From contig SFOF01000079.1 in assembly GCA_004552515.1 (NCBI GenBank), positions 1 through 8,763 on the forward strand: 8,763 nt of DNA, written 5' to 3'. The notes under the pieces are model-generated. The model did not search any database, was not told the origin of the DNA, and saw only the letters and a program-made list of their open reading frames with translations. Positions 6,264 to 8,763 of this stretch are shown here, one piece after another. The translations under genes were made by a program, and so were the position numbers. The stretch is from Clostridiales bacterium (lineage in GTDB: Bacteria; Bacillota; Clostridia; Christensenellales; Aristaeellaceae). Each line of letters opens with the position of its first letter. The stretch's first letter is position 1.

Positions 6264-8354
6264 ATGAAGCCTTCCAAACACCGCATGATATTCCGGCAAT
6301 CGGTGCTGCACAAATATTTCCTGTACTATCTTTCCATCGCGCTGACCGGCTGCGTGCTGGTGGTCGTCCTGCTGTTCAACGTTTCGGCCAGCGCGCTGAA
6401 CGCCTCGCTCCAGGCGGCCGAGGCGAAAAAGCTGACGCTCGTCTCGGAGGATTTGTCCGCCCAGCTCTCGCTGCTCAAAAACATTTCCTATCAGATTTAC
6501 GGCGCGAAATGCTATCAGCCGGCTTATCTCGCCCGCAGCCGCTTTTACGAAATCGATATGCTGGAGGATCTGGGCAAGTATAAAACCCATTCCCCCATCG
6601 CGTCCGATCTGTTCATGCTCTACGACGGCTCGGACGACATATTCCATCACGACGGCAAAATGCCGTTCCCGCTCTATGCGCAGACTCAGCTGAACTGGCC
6701 GGCCCAGAGCACGCAGGCGCTGTACGAGGCCATTACAAGCACCGCCGATTTTCAGGTGATCACGCTGCCCGAGGACAATTATCTGCTGTGCTATGCGCTG
6801 GTTTTTTCCAGTTCTCAGTCCGAAAACAGCCGCGCCTGGCTCAGCGCCTATGTTCCTCACGCCGCGCTGATGCGGCGCATCGAGCTGTGCTCCGGCGGCT
6901 TTGAGAGCCGCGTGGACATCGCCTATGGCAGCGCGCCGGAGGGCAGCCTCAATGCCTGTACGGTCGAGGGCTTCACCGTATCGCTGATGCCGTCGGCCGA
7001 TTCGGAATACGGCGAGCTGCTCCGTTTCCGCCGGCTCTGCACGCGGCTGTCCCTGCTGTCCACGCTGCTGCTGGTTTCCCTCGGCCTTGTGCTGGCCTAT
7101 ATGACCTATCTGCCGCTGCACAGGGTCTTTACGCACCACAAGTCGATCTGGGACAAGTCCGCTCTCGGCACGGACGATGAGCTGACGCTGCTCGACAACG
7201 CGCTGACCCAGGCGATCCACCACCGCCGCCTGTCCGAAACACAGCTGGACACGCTGCTGCGGCAGGTTGACGCCCAGCGCCGGAGTCTGCGCGAATCGCT
7301 GCTGCTGGCGCTCCTGAACGGCGAATCCTCGCCGCAAACGCTGGAGGCCATGCGCGTCGTGTCGATCAATCTGGACGGCCCGTGGTTCTCCGCCGCGCTG
7401 TTGAGTTGGGAAAGCGAGGCCCTCGCGCGGAATATCGAGAGCCTGATCCAGTCCATCGAAAGCCTGACCACGGACGGTACCGGCTTTTACGCCGTGCCGC
7501 TGGACAGCCGGCCCATGCTGGTGGTGCTGGTTTCCTCCGATGACGACGAAACCTTCCCCGCCCTGACCGACATCCTGTCCGAAATCTTCGAAATGGAAAT
7601 GCGGCAGCCTCCGCGCATCGGCTGCGGCCGGCCCGTTTCAAGCCTCGCGCAGATCCCCGCCTCGCTCTCCGACGCCATGCTCAAGACCGTGCCGCAGCAG
7701 GAGGTTCATTCCCAGCAGGCCGAAAGCGCGGCCGATCTGCTCCTGCAGGCCGTCCGTCAGGGCAACTGCGCCGCCGCGCTTTCATCGCTCAATGAAATCA
7801 ACGACATACTGACGCGCCGCTTCCCCGCCCCGGCCATGCAGAGCCGCGTCTATGCGGACGTAATCGGCCGGCTCTCGCTGCTCTCCCAGAGCCGCGGCAT
7901 ACCGCTGAATCCTGAGCGCGCCGCCCGCATCGGCGAGCATCCTCTCGATGAAAGCAGCCAGCGCGAACTGCGGCTCATCATCGCCGAAATCTGCGACGCC
8001 GTGAAGGCCGATCCCGCCGAACCGGCCGATCCGCGCGGCGAGCAGATCGTCGCCTATATCCGCGAGCATCTGCTGGATTACGACCTTTCACTGGAGATGA
8101 TCTCCGGCGCGTTCGGGCTGTCCGGCAAGCAGATCGGCCGCCTGATCGCCCGCGAATCGGGCATGAGCTACAAGGAGCTGCTGATTGATCTGCGCATCGC
8201 GCGCGCCAAGGAGTTGCTGCTCGCCGGCGAATCGGTCAGCAGCGTCTGCGAGCGCCTGCACTACGCCTCCGCACCCTATTTCATTAAGCTCTTCCGCGAA
8301 AAAACAGGCTTTACGCCCGCAAAATATCAGAAAACTCATTCCTGCGGAGAATGA
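6264..8354 (+). CDS. Transmembrane AraC-family transcriptional regulator
   Basis: A 696-residue membrane-anchored activator of the kind often found beside Lpl-type sugar importers in Bacillota. Membrane helix 1 is at about 21-43, an extracytoplasmic sensor region at 44-257, and membrane helix 2 at about 258-282. A cytoplasmic linker with coiled-coil character (about 305-350) follows, then a middle region with a RIGCGRPVSSLAQIPASLSDA segment (from about 451) resembling the GIG...SY..A pattern of YesN-type regulators. The AraC double helix-turn-helix is at 592-690, ending FIKLFREKTGFTPAKYQK. In the second HTH the usual glycine (vGf/y) is replaced: the segment reads ERLHYASAPYF. The start was taken as ATG 6264, with GAGG 10 bases upstream; ATG 6243, in frame, would add seven residues but has a weaker site inside a hairpin. 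Divergent placement suggests control of the importer operon. The ligand is unknown. Confidence 0.92.
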   Translation: MKPSKHRMIFRQSVLHKYFLYYLSIALTGCVLVVVLLFNVSASALNASLQAAEAKKLTLVSEDLSAQLSLLKNISYQIYGAKCYQPAYLARSRFYEIDMLEDLGKYKTHSPIASDLFMLYDGSDDIFHHDGKMPFPLYAQTQLNWPAQSTQALYEAITSTADFQVITLPEDNYLLCYALVFSSSQSENSRAWLSAYVPHAALMRRIELCSGGFESRVDIAYGSAPEGSLNACTVEGFTVSLMPSADSEYGELLRFRRLCTRLSLLSTLLLVSLGLVLAYMTYLPLHRVFTHHKSIWDKSALGTDDELTLLDNALTQAIHHRRLSETQLDTLLRQVDAQRRSLRESLLLALLNGESSPQTLEAMRVVSINLDGPWFSAALLSWESEALARNIESLIQSIESLTTDGTGFYAVPLDSRPMLVVLVSSDDDETFPALTDILSEIFEMEMRQPPRIGCGRPVSSLAQIPASLSDAMLKTVPQQEVHSQQAESAADLLLQAVRQGNCAAALSSLNEINDILTRRFPAPAMQSRVYADVIGRLSLLSQSRGIPLNPERAARIGEHPLDESSQRELRLIIAEICDAVKADPAEPADPRGEQIVAYIREHLLDYDLSLEMISGAFGLSGKQIGRLIARESGMSYKELLIDLRIARAKELLLAGESVSSVCERLHYASAPYFIKLFREKTGFTPAKYQKTHSCGE

Positions 8355-8355
8355 A

Positions 8356-8382
8356 AACCGTCGGAATAGGGCGGTTCCTTTT
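8356..8382 (+). terminator. Probable intrinsic terminator of the regulator gene
   Basis: AACCGTC (8356-8362) pairs with GGCGGTT (8370-8376) around a 7-base loop, giving 7 bp with one G-U wobble, beginning just after the TGA stop. CC then TTTT follow. The stem is short and the T-run is offset by two bases, so it is of moderate strength. Confidence 0.5.
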
Positions 8383-8628
8383 GTTGAATTTTTCTAAATT
8401 TCCCTTCATAGCCCGCAGTTTGCGCGCAAACCAATACCAGCTATCCGCCTGCCCAATCACACGCCCCGCTTCGCAAATTCTCCGCTCCGGGATTCGTTCA
8501 AGCCGCTTTCGCACCCTGCAACTTCCCCGCGGAGCCGCATCCGACAAACGAGTCCATGACTTCTGCCAAAGCTCTTTTTCATCCCTTCCCGGTGAACATA
8601 GGATTTGTAGCGCCTATTCGCCCATCAT
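8383..8628. other. Region without a convincing gene
   Basis: About 245 bases, visibly less GC-rich than the flanking genes. Open frames exist on both strands, including a plus-strand frame from 8351 that runs through three hairpins and a minus-strand frame that runs into the regulator gene. None gave a recognisable protein. A minus-strand ATG after GGGAAGG near 8580 opens only about 40 codons. It may be decayed sequence or simply a spacer. Confidence 0.4.
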
Positions 8629-8665
8629 AAAAAGCAAAGCCATCCGTTATAAGGATGGCTTTGCT
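8629..8665 (-). terminator. Strong intrinsic terminator, minus strand
   Basis: A perfect 13-bp stem (AGCAAAGCCATCC with GGATGGCTTTGCT, at 8633-8645 and 8653-8665) with a 7-base loop is followed on the minus strand by a T-run (8633-8629). On the plus strand no T-run follows. It would end leftward transcription arriving from the right, yet no minus-strand gene is visible between it and the right edge. Confidence 0.7.
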
Positions 8666-8672
8666 CAGCCTG

Positions 8673-8705
8673 TCAAAAAAGGTCGCGTAAAGCGGTCTTT
8701 TTTGA
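8673..8705 (+). terminator. Intrinsic terminator, plus strand
   Basis: The core stem GGTCGC with GCGGTC (loop GTAAA) is flanked by six A on the left and six T on the right, so the full stem reaches 14 bp. Its two imperfect pairs are G-U wobbles in plus-strand RNA but mismatches in minus-strand RNA, so it should work mainly on the plus strand. It could stop read-through from the regulator gene before the next promoter. Confidence 0.65.
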
Positions 8706-8711
8706 TATAAT
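8703..8711 (+). promoter_or_regulatory. Extended -10 promoter for the right-edge gene
   Basis: TGATATAAT is a perfect -10 box with the TGN extension. No good -35 box is seen at 16-19 bases, because that space is taken by the terminator stem. The TG of the extension overlaps the end of the terminator. Transcription would start near 8718. Confidence 0.5.
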
Positions 8712-8728
8712 GAGAACAGGTGATGAAA

Positions 8729-8763
8729 ATGCTGAAGAAAGAAGCAGAGCAGCGGCAGACAAT
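8729..8763 (+). CDS. N-terminal fragment of a gene cut by the window edge, possibly a transposase
   Basis: Only eleven codons are visible (MLKKEAEQRQT), open to the right edge. The ATG at 8729 was chosen because AGGTGAT, a good match to the 16S rRNA tail, lies in front of it, with AGG ending 8 bases upstream; the in-frame ATG at 8723 is too close to that site. The charged MLKKxxxQRQ start resembles, from memory, the beginnings of some IS1182-type transposases, but eleven residues cannot prove it. The promoter and terminator directly upstream support a real gene start. Confidence 0.45.
   Translation, partial: MLKKEAEQRQT

Noticed and set aside
6258..7337. Minus-strand open frame of 359 codons inside the regulator gene
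   Set aside because: Gln/Arg-rich shadow frame; the plus strand encodes membrane helices and sensor region of a recognisable regulator.
8311..8547. Minus-strand open frame of 78 codons at the end of the regulator gene
   Set aside because: No recognised family and it overlaps the C-terminal coding region of the regulator antisense; no convincing ribosome site found.
8351..8710. Plus-strand open frame of 119 codons overlapping the regulator stop (ATGA)
   Set aside because: It runs through three hairpins with terminator features and ends in a promoter -10 box; no recognisable protein sequence.
1..8763. CRISPR array, tRNA, rRNA or riboswitch
   Set aside because: No regularly spaced repeats, no cloverleaf or CCA-ended gene, and no recognisable riboswitch core; the gaps are short and explained by promoters and hairpins.
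1..8763. Anti-phage or other defence system
   Set aside because: All complete genes fit a carbohydrate import and breakdown locus with its regulator; nothing resembles nucleases, toxins or defence ATPases.

Overview
The window looks like part of a high-GC member of the Bacillota, probably class Clostridia. The grounds are a two-permease importer of the LplB/LplC (YtcP) type with no ATPase gene beside it, strong GGAGG-type ribosome binding sites, sigma-A type promoters with 17-base spacers, and a transmembrane AraC-family regulator. A gut lineage such as Christensenellales would fit the GC content and the style of the binding protein, but that placement is a guess.

Layout. Five genes run leftwards on the minus strand from a divergent control region near 6040-6200: an LplB-type permease (5994-5062), an LplC/YtcP-type permease (5050-4142), a secreted sugar-binding protein (4087-2396), a cytoplasmic glycosidase of the GH129/GH101-related type (2224-371), and a short-chain dehydrogenase cut off by the left edge (367-1). 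A transmembrane AraC-family regulator (6264-8354) runs the other way on the plus strand. The divergent control region (about 270 bases) has one good promoter per direction. Between them lie four copies of a CRGACAT heptamer, two of which sit in a perfect 16-bp palindrome. An extra promoter and a hairpin between the binding-protein and glycosidase genes suggest that the catabolic half can be transcribed on its own.

How it probably works (inference). The regulator senses an extracytoplasmic signal and switches on the importer. The binding protein and two permeases, powered by a shared ATPase encoded elsewhere, bring in an oligosaccharide or glycoconjugate. The glycosidase, which has no signal peptide, cleaves it in the cytoplasm, and the dehydrogenase acts on a released sugar or derivative. 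The substrate cannot be read from the sequence; alpha-linked N-acetylgalactosamine is one possibility, because that is what founding GH129 enzymes cleave.

Right end (8355-8763). After a modest terminator for the regulator there are about 245 bases with no convincing gene. Then come two strong hairpins with terminator features on opposite strands, an extended -10 promoter, and the first codons of a new plus-strand gene cut by the window edge. Its N-terminus loosely resembles the starts of some IS1182-type transposases, so this may be the left part of an insertion element.
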